Shown piece by piece: positions 11,101-22,930 of a stretch of 64,000 nt of DNA. Within the stretch, counting starts at the first letter, position 1; every line of letters starts with the position of its first letter. The stretch is taken from contig JAJEKV010000025.1 in assembly GCA_021234155.1 (NCBI GenBank), positions 5,127,310 to 5,191,309 on the forward strand, written 5' to 3'. Origin of the DNA: Isoetes taiwanensis (taxonomy: Eukaryota; Streptophyta; Lycopodiopsida; Isoetales; Isoetaceae). The notes below the pieces were generated by a model that saw only the letters and a list, made by a program, of their open reading frames with translations, was not told the DNA's origin and searched no databases. The translations under genes and the position numbers were made by a program.

Positions 11101-12169
11101 GTCTTCGAAAGTCCGTTATGGAGGTTGTGCATCTTGTACTTTTATCGAGCCTATGGTTTATCGTTATTGTTTGCATAGGGTGTGTTTTTGAGCCCATATG
11201 TTCGCATATGCTAGTTATGGTATTGTTTGTATTGGCACCACCGTTATGATCATAGCCCATGATATATTATCTACACATAGCCTTGCATTTCCCTTGGACA
11301 ATAACCTTTGCTTGCAGTTCATCTCTATTGGGGTACTTTCTTTTGATTTACTTCAATAAGCAGTTTGTGTTCCATGCAAGTCTTGACAGTTTTGGCATGA
11401 CTTGGTCAATTCTAGTCAAGCTTTGGGCGTTTTAGCATGGCCTTTACGAGGTTTCCTCTTTATGTCCAGTTCTTGGTCTACTTTCGAGGCCGTGGTTGGC
11501 CTATTTAGATTTCATTATTGTAGGTTGTTTGGTTTCTTTATAGAGTGCATTCTTGTAGGTTGTTTGGTTTCTTTCTATAGAGTGCAGGTGGAATTTTGTT
11601 TTGAGATTTTACTTCCTTATTGTGTTCCTCTTTCATGTCCCTGGAGTTCCCGTACAAGTGTAATTCTTGTTTTGTGCCCCTCCTTTTTGTTAGTCTTGGT
11701 ATATATCTAAGTTTCCATTCTTTGCTTCGTGTTCCCATTCTTTGCATTTTGAGATTTTGTGGTTTTGGACACTTGTTTGTACTCCCTGTATGTTTGGTTT
11801 GATGGAGCCTTTTGTTTAGGTCCACTATTTTTCTTAGTTGTTGTACTGTTTTTTCTTAGTGAGTGAATATGTTGTGCTTGAGCCTTCTTAATTGCGATGG
11901 AGGTTGGGTGGTTTGGACACGTGTAGTCCCTACCCCTTGTTGATGGAGTTGTAGTTTGAGTTTTCGACATCCGTTGATGTTCTCTTTAGTGAGTCAAGTC
12001 CATGTGCCATGATCTTTTCTAGTTTGATGTTCCTTCCCTTGCACTTTTATTTCATTTTGTGAGATGCTCTAGGATTGGTTCTTTTTTGGAAATGTTTTGA
12101 GCTGTTAAGCTTAGGATAGTGCATGTTAGCAGCTTAGCAGGGTATCGTAGTATTCCTTTTAGTATTCTT

Positions 12170-12425
12170 GGTTTTTTGGATGTGCCCTGGTCTGTTGCTC
12201 CCCATCGCCTGCTCATTTTCTTTACCTTTGTGTTTCTTGAGTGGTGACATTGTACCTTAATTCTCTTAGACATTTAGTTTCCTGTGTTTCTGCCTTGGTT
12301 GTTTGGATGTGCCCCTGGTCTCTTGCTCCCCATCCTTTTGCTCATTTTCTTTGCCTTTGTGGTTCTTGAGTGGTGACATTGTACCCTTTAATTCTCTTGG
12401 ACATTTAGTTTCCCTCGTTTTACGC
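12170..12425. repeat. Two-unit direct repeat, period about 128 bp (copy 1)
   Basis: TTTGGATGTGCCC...TTGCTCCCC, then GAGTGGTGACATTGTACC and TCTTGGACATTTAGTTTCC, occurs twice in tandem. The counterpart in copy 2 is at about 37,765-37,995. Confidence 0.78.
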
Positions 12426-12459
12426 CTCTGTTTTTGGCATGTTGTTTTAATTTATGTTG

Positions 12460-12650
12460 GTTGGTACAGCTAGGCTCTAGAAGTGTGATTTCTGCGTTTT
12501 GAAGATTATGCGAGGATAAATCAAAGCTATGAGCTAGTTAAGATCCCTCCCTTAGAGTATTTATAGCCTTGTTGCGTTCCTCTCATTTTCATCAGCCGTC
12601 TTTGAGCCTCCCCTTTGTGGTTACATGCCCCACCCTCCCTCCCGCCCTTT
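12460..12650 (+). repeat. LINE 3' module, second occurrence (copy 1)
   Basis: Carries the same TTAGAGTATTTATAGCC and CATCAGCCGTCTTTGAG phrases as 7,206-7,375, followed here by CCCCACCCTCCCTCC. It is preceded by CTAGGCTCTAGAAGTG. No ORF2 sequence precedes it, so it is a 3' piece without its coding region. Confidence 0.55.
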
Positions 12651-15600
12651 AGTTTTAGCCCTGCGTTATAACCTTCGCGTTATTGAAGTTTTCTTGTAGT
12701 CAACGTCTTAGTTTTTCATGTTGATTGGCTCATTGTTTGACTTCTTGAACTTGCGATGGTATACATGTCAAGCATTGTTGTTGGGGCAACTCTTATGTCT
12801 TAAATGTTGGGATTTAAGTGGGGACGATGTTGAGGGCCCTTTGCGCCATGATGGTGGGCCCCCTCGGGTGCCAAAAGATGTGGTGCCTTTATTGCTGCGA
12901 TTGGGGTCCTCGTTACCCGGGGTTTCTTTGTTCATTTTTGACATTTGCTCTAAGATGGATGTGGAGACGTCCTTATAAATGAATCTTGGCATGTTGGGGT
13001 CGTGTTTTTAGCGGAGGTTTATAAATCTTTATGAACTTCTTTTGAGTTTTAAATCCTTTGTGGTACTTTGATGCCTTTTTGTATGCCCAAAAGGCCGGTG
13101 TGCATGAGGGATTATTAGAAGTGGAAAATTATTATCTTGCTATTTTGGAAATAAAGGGGAGAGCCATATGGCTCATTCATTCATTCATTAGCATGTTGTT
13201 TCGTTGTGTTGGTTGAGTGCAACTAGGCTCTAGAACAATTAATTTGGTTGCGATTTGGATCTGCTCGTTTTATGATGACGAGGAAACTCAAATGGAGGAG
13301 AATCAATCTCATTACCAACGGCTGGATGAAACTTTTGGAGCAACCAACATCTTGGAGCATGGGGATAATGCGTATGTGCTTGTGGTCATTTGTTGTAACG
13401 AGAACTACAATGTGTGAAGAGAATGATGTGCAAAACTAAGGACTCAAAAGGCGATTCAACATGGCCATGGCGGGGATGTGTATGTGCATCTCTTTGCACT
13501 TTTCACACATGGTAGTAAAGGGGAAAGCAAAAAAATGCAGGAATCTAAATCTCGGATGATACCATTAGCATTTCTTCTCACGGGAGAAAAGAAATGGGTT
13601 TTTATCTTTTACGCTTTCTGCAAAGATTACTTTTTCTTAGTCTGACTATAACTTTTGAAGATCATTTCATCTTTAGGGTTATACTTTGCAAAAAGTGATT
13701 TTTGTAATCAATCTTGTTAATTTGGGATTTTCCGGTATCGTGGAAAATGTTTTTGGAATTGTTTTTTAACCAATTTCCTAAGATTTTATGGTTTTTGGCG
13801 GCCGGAAAATATTTCCGTCCTTTCAAAAATGGGGACAAGTTTTCGTGCTATTATTTCGAAGGGGTTTTTTTTTGTTTCGTAGGCATTCTCATCCGCCTTT
13901 CTCCACGATTGCAAATTGCATGTTGCATAGATTTTTAGTTAGCGATCAGATTTCAAAAAGTTAACCATTCTTGGGAGCGAAGAAGCGCGGCCACGACTTT
14001 GCCTAAGAACCACGAAGCCGGAATTTGCATGTTACGTAGCTTTAGAATTAGTGCTCACGGTGTGCATCTTCGCCAATTTGTGGATAACGTCTCTTTGGAT
14101 TATTATTTTTTTCAGGTCCTTATCTATTTCTTTCGTCGATGCGGGGCATGGAGGCGCGTTGTTGTGTGATGCTCCGGTTGATCCGATGCACTAGAGTTTT
14201 GCTCCAAGCTAAGCCCACTCGAGAATAATTTGTGCCATATAGCTCCAAGTTTTACGCATCCTCTAGCCTATTTAGTTTAACACATGCTTAGCTGCTCGTC
14301 AATTCTTTAGCTTTTCTAAATTGTATGCATTTTGTTCACCATCCTTTGTCATTATCTTGGTGCTCTATAATTTGGTGATCGATTCCACTTACTATTTGGC
14401 AGCCCATTATGCTAGCTTGCTTGAACACATGGGGAGGATGACTTCCTTTGTGAGTTCGGGAAAGCAGATCAATAATGGGCGTTGGGTTTGCAAGCAATGA
14501 TGATCTCCATACTTATTTTATTTTTCTGATTATCGGGGGCCCACATTGGTGGGAATAGAAGGGAATACAAGCAAACCATTCTCGGATTTCATTTTGAGGT
14601 AGATATGCATGTATTGATCATCTTTCTATTATCATTTCAAGCATTATATCTTTGTAAAGTTTATATTTCTATGAAGAGGGGAAACTAAAACTCCATAAGT
14701 GTCTTGTCCATTTTGGTTTAATTCACAGGCATGTCTACATATGAGCATTGTGTGCACTTTGAGCGGATAATGCGGGTATAGATGAAAGTCCTCTTCAATA
14801 AAGTTGTACCACTCTTTGTTTGCATTTGTAATTACAACAGACGATTTTGCCATCCTATGCATCACATAGGTGACATATTTTTATTCCATTATCCTTATAA
14901 GGGTGACAAATAAATCCATTCAGCCTTTTACGCTATACTTTGTTCGGGGTTTAGCAAATCTTGATTCTTGAACTAATCTGGAGATGCCACTTCATATCAC
15001 GGACATGGGAAAAAAGGGACATTGATCATAATGGCGGAAATATGCTATGGTATGATGCTATGGTTATATCTTTCAACAAAGATAAGGAGGTGAAGGCCAT
15101 GTCTAGCATGTTCTTTTGCGGACACTTAAAGTAAGAAATGCCATGAAGAAGCACCATTTTCTGCGATGTTAAATCAACAATGATAATTTGTCATGTTTAG
15201 AAGCTATAGCTTTTGTTGGTAACGTTCGACCCAATCTAATTCACATAAAAGCTCTCTGCATATCAAAGCGACTCCTAGCGGGGATGGAAATTGGTGGGTT
15301 TCCTTTACAATGCCAGAGATCTGCCGGATCATTCTGGGACAAGTCTAACAATGAATTATGAGAGATCATGAGATCATTTTTGACGGAAGGTATCGCCTTT
15401 GTTCTGCTTATAAATCAAATTTGTTTTGGATTTGATTGAAGTAGCGTCCCGGATTAAGCTCAATTTTTCCAAGATAAGCTCAAAGCTTCCGAGATTCTCC
15501 ATATATATTTGTAGAACCAACAACGACATTATTACTTGACAGCGGTTTGTTGATAAAATCAAACTCAATCGAGGGTCTAATAAGGCATAGAGGGTAATCA

Positions 15601-15720
15601 TTTTTCCATAAGAAACACTTTGAATCTAGCATATCGGATCTTGTTTGTAGATGACCCGGTCTTTAACTTTTGAGGGTTCAATAAAAAATCACAAAGAGTA
15701 GCACTAAAGAACTTATTTTG
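12651..15720. other. Non-coding, no gene recognised (copy 1; counterpart 38,220-41,330)
   Basis: Open frames here are short and not conserved in frame between the two copies, which argues against coding function. A phrase like GTGTTGGTTGAGTGCAACTA + GGCTCTAGAA at about 13,205-13,235 recurs about 740 bp after the similar phrase at 12,460-12,482. Confidence 0.45.
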
Positions 15721-16095
15721 AGTGGTTCCCAATCTTTGCTATATTGGAAGCGGAAAGCAATTAAATTCCGGAGAAATTAAAACTTCATGGCATATAAGGA
15801 GACTATGCAACCAAGGCCAATTAAAGAAGCAAAAGATACACCTGAATTACATGGATGGAAGGCATGGAACGCCGATTTAATGCTTATGTCTCTCTATCTT
15901 CAACTATGTATCACGAAAGAGCTTTGGTCCGGATGGAAAATGGATTCATGGTTACATTATCAAAAGCGAGGAAGCCAAACACCTTTCATAGCAACACATT
16001 GGTTAATATTGTATGTGAAATTGGGGCTGACTGGGGGTGCATATGATTTATTTGATTATGCCATACAAAAACATGTTTACATGGTATGAATGATA
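15720..16095 (+). pseudogene. PPR protein fragment (copy 1)
   Basis: Counterpart of 41,338-41,745, with more indels. Pieces such as LQLCITKELW and the run ending IVCEIGADWGCIYD can be matched, after frame changes, to the PPR blocks seen in copy 2. No single frame is open across it. Confidence 0.6.
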
Positions 16096-19000
16096 TCGGG
16101 GAGGAGGGGGAGAGTAAACATGGGTGGAGAGAAATCCTTAGCAAGCGTAGTGTCTGGAGAGCCCTATGAAATCAACAAAGCATGCATCACGAATCCCGGG
16201 TATTACTACATCTACTTTTCCTTGCTTCAAAAAACCACCCATTAATACATATATGCGTTTCTATAGATTATATACACATGAGAGGATCCGATTCAACACC
16301 ACTTCCATACCATCTTGCACTCCACTAATATCGAGGTAATATCCAAAAGCTGTGCTTCTTGATGTTCAATCTTTCGAGGATCCACACGTGCCTTTTGTTG
16401 AAAACAAAGCGAGAACAAGTTATCTAAAAGTTAACTTTCAACCTCATCAGGTTTGCTTTCAAAAGGTATAACAATTCTTGCTTATCTATTTATGGGTCCA
16501 CATTCAACCCATCGTTGTACTCAATACAATGTTTTTCAGCGATAATCAAAACTAGCTCTTTAGCGAGGTTGTTAGCAAACTATCACCGAAACTGGAAAAC
16601 ATAGGTAAACCACCTCTCTATGGCGGCTTAGACATAGGAGGAGAATTTTTTGAACCACGGCCCGACCTTAGTTTTAGTGCGAGGGTGTATGGGTGGGCGA
16701 TCGGACTTTGATTTTGATGCATTTTTGCGGATCTTCTTGCACAAATTGCCCGGATGTTTTGCGTAGGCGACTCATGCGTTGGCTTGAATGAATGTTTCTA
16801 CATTTTGCATGAAATGAAACCTATTTCACTTTGGTATAACTCGCTCTTAATTGTTTACAAAGGTACATTAGGTTGATTTTGAAGTAAATGAACATGATTA
16901 AGATTATTTTGAGTTGTAGCAAAACCAAATCAACTTTGGAAATTAGCTCTATGTTTGCTAGGTTTATTGCCACTGACTCGAAATGCATCTACAATCTTTC
17001 CTAATTTCAATTTGTTTTGCTTTCGCATTAGTAGTCTAGGGTTAAGGGCAATCGGCTTAGCGACAATGGAGCCGGAAATATACACAAAAATGTCATACAC
17101 AAGCGCCCTCTAAATTTCGGTCGACCCTGTCCAAGTATCGCACTCCATAATTCCAACACCTTTGTCTCCCTTACCGACAATGTCTCCTTTTTACGCCAGC
17201 GTAAATACCATTTTCATTTAATAATTCTAATATTACATTTATTTCTTTACGTGCGAAAGAAACATCATAATGCAACAAGGTTTTGCTAGATGGTTATGTG
17301 TCGTGCGGTTGTGATCGCGACATAAATACTAATCCAATGACTTGGAATGCTTACACATACCATCATCCAAATTTTATTATTTATCCATTCTTTTCTTTTT
17401 GCGAGGTTGGTCAGCATGCTATAATGTTTACACTTTACGAAGGCCATGCACTTTCCTTCATGATTTCTTTAATGCGCATGTAGCGATTGAAATTATAACA
17501 CATTGTTTTCGTCTTTTTCGGGTTGCTCAACATGCTAACACCTAGAAGGTGACCACTCAATGCCAGTTATTATGGAATATTCTTGAGGATAGAAATGGCT
17601 ATTTCCACAATTCCCATAGCTACGATACGGTTGTTGAGTTGAGAAATAGAACAAACATCAAAGTAAAGTCAAGGTCGCCGGGCAACATAAGAACATCGAC
17701 TCCAAATTGCAACCCATTGGAACTCCTATATTCCATATAAATGTGTATAGACATGTATTTGCTTCTCTTAGCCTCATTGGATCTCTTATCTCCTTGGGGT
17801 TTCCATCAAACTTTCTCTATAGCGGTATTTTGATTCGAAATCTCATATGTCTCCTTTCTCATTTACCTTTGTTGTGTATTTTTTGCTCAATGAATTTTCT
17901 TTCGGTTTTGATGGCTACTTATTTGGCGGATATCTGACCTCCATTTGCTTCAATAGTAGCAATGTTTGAGGATTAATCCAGGTTCACAAGGCAACAAATT
18001 ATGGAGGCCCCAACGAGAACATGGTATCATCAGCCAAACGGATAGACCAAGCGCTCCACATGGAGTAAGTTCTTTCATGTATTGCGCATTATTAGATACT
18101 AGAATATTTCTTTTGCGATTTTCGCCAAGGTTATATCTTTATTCATGCATATTGATCCTCACGTCTCTTTTACGCCGTTCAAATCTACACTTTATAATTC
18201 TAGACTTTTACTTAATTTTTCAAAGATTCAATAGACTAAGTATCCGTATAAGGCGGATGTTCTCTGATGATATAGCAACCGGACATCAAACAACGTGATA
18301 GCTATTATTCTCATAAATCCATCTCGAGGTAAATATTGAGTCCACTCTATTTTTGTTTCTTATTTAAACAAATCTAATCAAAGCGTATACATCACATTCA
18401 CTTTTCGGGCTTTGTTTTTGAATAGTTTATCTAAGATCAACCACCTTGACATCCTAGCTTAGAATGACAAGCATGTAGTAGTGGAGCGACTACATTATAA
18501 CGATTATGCAAAGCAGTCTTCTCTGGGAATTTACTTGAATATAAAATGCATGGATTTGGATGCAACATGCAACATTATTATCTATTTCACAAGCAACTTT
18601 AGCGATTGAGTAATGATAGCAAATACACCATACACATTGACTAAGCTTTTAGATACAAATTGAATAAACATGGTTTCTTATTTCTTGTATGAACTAGAAT
18701 TAGACATGTATAAGGCTAACAATTACACTATTCAAGAAATCAACACAACACTACATTTGAGTAGACATTGAATAGATATTCGCATTTTATTTCTTGCGTG
18801 AAGCAATACCCATATATTAGAATGAATTTCTCAAACATACATTACACCCATATTGGATCAACTAGCATAAACGAATAATTCTACATCCATGTTGGGTGAA
18901 TTGGCATTAGACCCATATATTGGGGTATCGTTCATAATATCTTCGGTTTTGAAATCAATTGCTCTATCTACCTTAAGCAATCACTTGACTATTAAATATG

Positions 19001-19335
19001 TCCATACCTCTCATCGTAAGACATACATGTATTTCTAATCAAATCCACAATGCATAAAATTAAAAAACAACACACTTAATTCTTATATTAGGGCAGCTCA
19101 ACACAACTTACATCTACAAACTTATAGTTGAAATACACATTTCAAAAGTATAATTGTTTGTTGCCTTCACATACAATCCAAAATTTTATAGGTTGCTAAA
19201 GCCTACCAATGCGACCACGACATCAAGGCGTGGAGGTATCATATAAGTGAAAAACAACGACTAGAACATGTTCGCAATCATTTGAGATTTTTGTACAATG
19301 GTCGCTTTTTAACTTTCAAATTATTTATTAAAGCC
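16096..19335. other. AT-rich, no gene called (copy 1; counterpart 41,746-44,940)
   Basis: Some positions correspond to splice-site-like sequences that are clear only in copy 2. In copy 1 these are disturbed, for example GTAAGT at 43,275 reads GTAAAG at about 17,661. No domain was recognised. Confidence 0.35.
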
Positions 19336-21264
19336 AGAAGGCAGCGGGCACCCTATAACAAATAGTTATTAAACCTTTAATATAAATATAGACGACCTTC
19401 AATAAAAAAAGAGAATAATGGGAGCTTGCAGTGTGCTTCCCTCAAAGTAAGAAAATGAATTTACATGTTCTCAAACACCTGAATAGGATGTAAACAACAA
19501 AACAAGAACAAGATGGACAATACCTCCACAATTCCTTATTACGAGTTTACAAAAATCCTCTAAATATATTGAGCTTCCACGAACTCATATTTCCACATAC
19601 TTTGCCTTGCGTGCCTAATCTTCTCCCTCCATTATATATGCTTGCGATATGACATAATCAAGAGCACGCAAGATTTTTTTTTTTTTAGTTATTTTCAGTA
19701 TTTTCTCGATGCTACTTCAACTATAATGCAATATTGGTGTAGGTGTTGCCATGCTTTATAGAATTGTGTATATTATGTTATAGTAGTATCATAACAATGA
19801 GACATTGATAAACGATGATAAAAATATTCCTTCTTCGATTATTACTTGTGTACTCTACATTTTACTGATTATCTGTGTGGAAGTATTAGCAAATGCTCTT
19901 AAAACTATATGAAATAGACGCGAAATAGGATAAATAATCGTTATAAGAAACAAAAAGTTATATGACTTAACAAAGTTATACTAAAGTGGGAGAATCAAAA
20001 AACATGTCTGGCTCTATCATGCATTCTATACATAAGGAAATAAATGTGTACCCGGCGGTGCCTGCACATAAGTAGACGTTGTGTGTTTATATGGGCGCTC
20101 ATATTTTATGACATTGCTACCTTTTCTCCCATATTCATCTCTAATTAATTTCAGACTTAACAACAATATATTATATTAGAGTCGGCATTACCATGCATAA
20201 GTAGAAGTTGTGTGTTTATAGTATACATGTGCTTGGCATTACCGCACGGGGGACGGTGGTTTTAGATGAACGTTCCACATTACTTCAAGAATATAGTACA
20301 ACATACATGAATAGAAACTATGTATATATGCACATACATGATTGTACAATATATATGATTGGACTGTGTGCAGATGTGCATGTTATGTTTGTCAATATTG
20401 GTAATATTAAGGGAAACACTAAAGATAGTCTTTAGGCCTTTCAAATATTATTAAATCCCACTAAAATTCCTAAGCCAAATTAAGCGTGTGAGAATGATTA
20501 TTTACTTCTTCAAAAAGTTGTTAGGTCAACCTACCCAATATGTTATCAACAATATACTTGGAACAAACTACTTCTACAATTACAGAGCATATATGTTGTA
20601 ATACTAAAATGAAAACCATTTTCTATTTCATGCTTGACCATTAGAGACGTCAATCTTCAGACCTGAAGCTTGCAATACTCTCGACTAAGTAGTAGCTATC
20701 ACATCTTAGCTTGTAAAAAACTTGCATAAGCCAAAGGTAGAAAACTTTTGAAAAAAGGCACCGGCAGGAAAGAGAAGCCAAAAACATTTTAAGTAGTAAG
20801 TAGATGTATGATAAAAGTGTGATGCAAAATGATGAAAAGATTAGAAGAAACTAAAATAAAAATAGGAACCATGCACAGTAGAAATATATATTAATTTAAG
20901 TGATAAGAGATAACAAAAAAAAAAATAACAACCTAGGAGGTTTTTTTTTGGAAAATGAAAAATAAAAAACAAACCTAGGTAGAAACCAAACTAGGAAAAT
21001 GAAGATAAAAACACACCTTAGTAAACAAAAAAAAAAAAAAAAAAAACAAAAAAAAAACAAAAAAAAACAAAAACCCTGTTGCTCTCTCTTGAAAATAACT
21101 AGATGCTCATTTAGCCCATGGGGTCATACGACAAATGTTAATGTTATTAATGTTAATGTCTAATAAGAGTGAAAAGTAACAAAGGAATAAAGACCATATA
21201 GGCCTAAAGGGCAAAAAAAAAAAATTATCCTACAAAGAATAATGTTGAGCTAGGCATGTATAAT
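19336..21264. other. AT-rich non-coding (copy 1; counterpart 44,941-46,880)
   Basis: Contains A-runs near 21,029-21,070 and two related phrases, AAGTAGACGTTGTGTGTTTAT and AAGTAGAAGTTGTGTGTTTAT, near 20,070 and 20,199, each preceded by a GGCRNTRCC-like motif. The short hairpin that looks like a Helitron end in copy 2 is degraded here (about 19,335-19,375). No gene is seen. Confidence 0.4.
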
Positions 21265-21505
21265 CTACAAGATAGATAGATAGTAGTTTTAACGTTGCCA
21301 GCTCAGCTGGCCCATCAGACACACATCACACTACATTCGCTTTGGTTGGGCCACGCCCAACCAGCACATTCATATCATTGGGGTCGGCGATGCGTTGGGA
21401 TTTGACCCCAAAGCAGTCTGGAAAAGTCTTTGATGCAGGCGTCTCAAACTCGAGAACACATTGCTAAGGAACTAGTGTGTTACCACCAGACCAAGCACTT
21501 GGATT
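21265..21505 (-). mobile_element. tRNA-derived SINE (copy 1)
   Basis: Read on the minus strand, TGGTCTGGTGGTAACACACT (21,492-21,473) is a pol III A box and TTCTCGAGTTTGAGAC (around 21,457-21,441) resembles a B box. They are followed by a body with CTTTGGGGTCAAATCCCAAC and an end at TACTATCTATCTATC. That is a tRNA-like head, unrelated body and short simple-repeat tail, the usual SINE structure. It lies about 300 bp downstream of the LRR gene, on the same strand. Confidence 0.55.
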
Positions 21506-21779
21506 TAAATGTAACATATTTGATAAAAATAGGGAAATACCGACAAAGCAAACAATCTTATGCAAGGTAGAGGACTTTGACCACCAAATAAGATCTTGTA
21601 CTTGGAATGTGATCCTTATTCAAGGAGTCTAGAACTTACATGGAAGAGAGATATACGTGAACTTGAGCAGGTATTTAGGCATACAATTGATATGCTTCAA
21701 AAGCCATGAGGTGGATATTTCCAATTCTTATTATCGTCATAATCTTCTGCAAATAAAAATACTACAAGGGTGCAGCAGA

Positions 21780-22930
21780 TCATTTACCCAAGATGGCAGA
21801 GGAGTGCCCACATAGCCCACTGTTGCCCTCGAATGAATCTGTTCAAACGATGACACACCGATGCTGGTATTTTGCCAGTCAGTTGATTATAAGATACGTT
21901 GAAATAATTGAGAGTTTTGAGCATTAATACTTGCTAGAATAGGCCCTGTAAATTTGTTGTTATTCAGAAAGAGCCGCCTGATGAAGCTATTGTTTGCAGG
22001 CAAACTTCAGACAATTGGTTGTAGCTCAGATCCAGTACTTCCAGATTCTCCCATTGTAGAATGTTTTTTGGCAGAGAACCAGTGAACCCATTGTTGGATA
22101 TGGGAAAGAGAGAGGTGAAAATCATCAGATTGTCTTAGCTTCAAAGATGTAACCCAGTTTGGGAAAGGGCTGGAAATTCATGTGGTTCAGATGTAGCTCT
22201 CCAAGAAATGGTAGCAATGTAGTGAGGCTCGAAAGAGATTTACATCCAACTTGTTGCCATTCAGATACAGAATGCCTAACCTTTTAAGATTGCTCAGATC
22301 TTTAGGCAATCCAGTAATATGATTGTTGCTCAGGTCTAAAAAGTGCAAGCTCAACAGTATTTTTTCACAAAATCCATCTGGAATCTTTCCAGACAGAGAA
22401 TTATCCTGAAGCTCCAAGTACACAAGATTAGATAATAAACCAAAAGAAGCTGGAACAGAGCCAGTTATTTTGTTAGACTGCAATCTGAGCCTATAAAGGT
22501 TAGATAATTTTCCAAAAAGAAGAAGGCAAAGATCCAGTGATGCCACCATTGTAAGCCATATCTAGGGTTACAAGATTTTTCAGGTTACCAATGGAAGATG
22601 GAATGGAGCCACTAAGCGCGTTATTGCCAAGATCAATGTAGGTTAGGTTTACCATATTTCCGATGGCAGAGGATAAAGATCCGCCAAGATTTGAGTTGCT
22701 AAGAGTAAGCTTGGTAACTCTTCTGCGGGAACCCCTTCCGGCGCATTGGACGCCAGTCCAGCTACAGCAAATGAGTTCCAATTAGACAGGGAGCCATCCT
22801 GGGTCAGAAAAGGAAGATTTGATGCTTAGGAGAGCTTAGCGATCTTGAGCATTGCAACCAGGAAAGGCAGAAGAAGGCCGGAGTTATGGCTATGGCCAAA
22901 AACGAGAACTAGCAGCACCGTTCGCCGCAT
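21780..22930 (-). pseudogene. LRR protein gene, copy 1 (several frameshifts)
   Basis: Same gene as 47,406-48,559, read from ATG at 22,930-22,928 to TGA at 21,782-21,780. It has extra or missing bases compared with copy 2, for example one more A near 22,514, a lost C near 22,003, and changes near 22,110-22,180 and 22,330-22,380. It carries the five-T run at 22,578-22,582 that keeps the frame where copy 2 has four. Most differences are at homopolymers or CAG/CTG sites, so the breaks may be sequencing errors rather than mutations. Confidence 0.8.
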
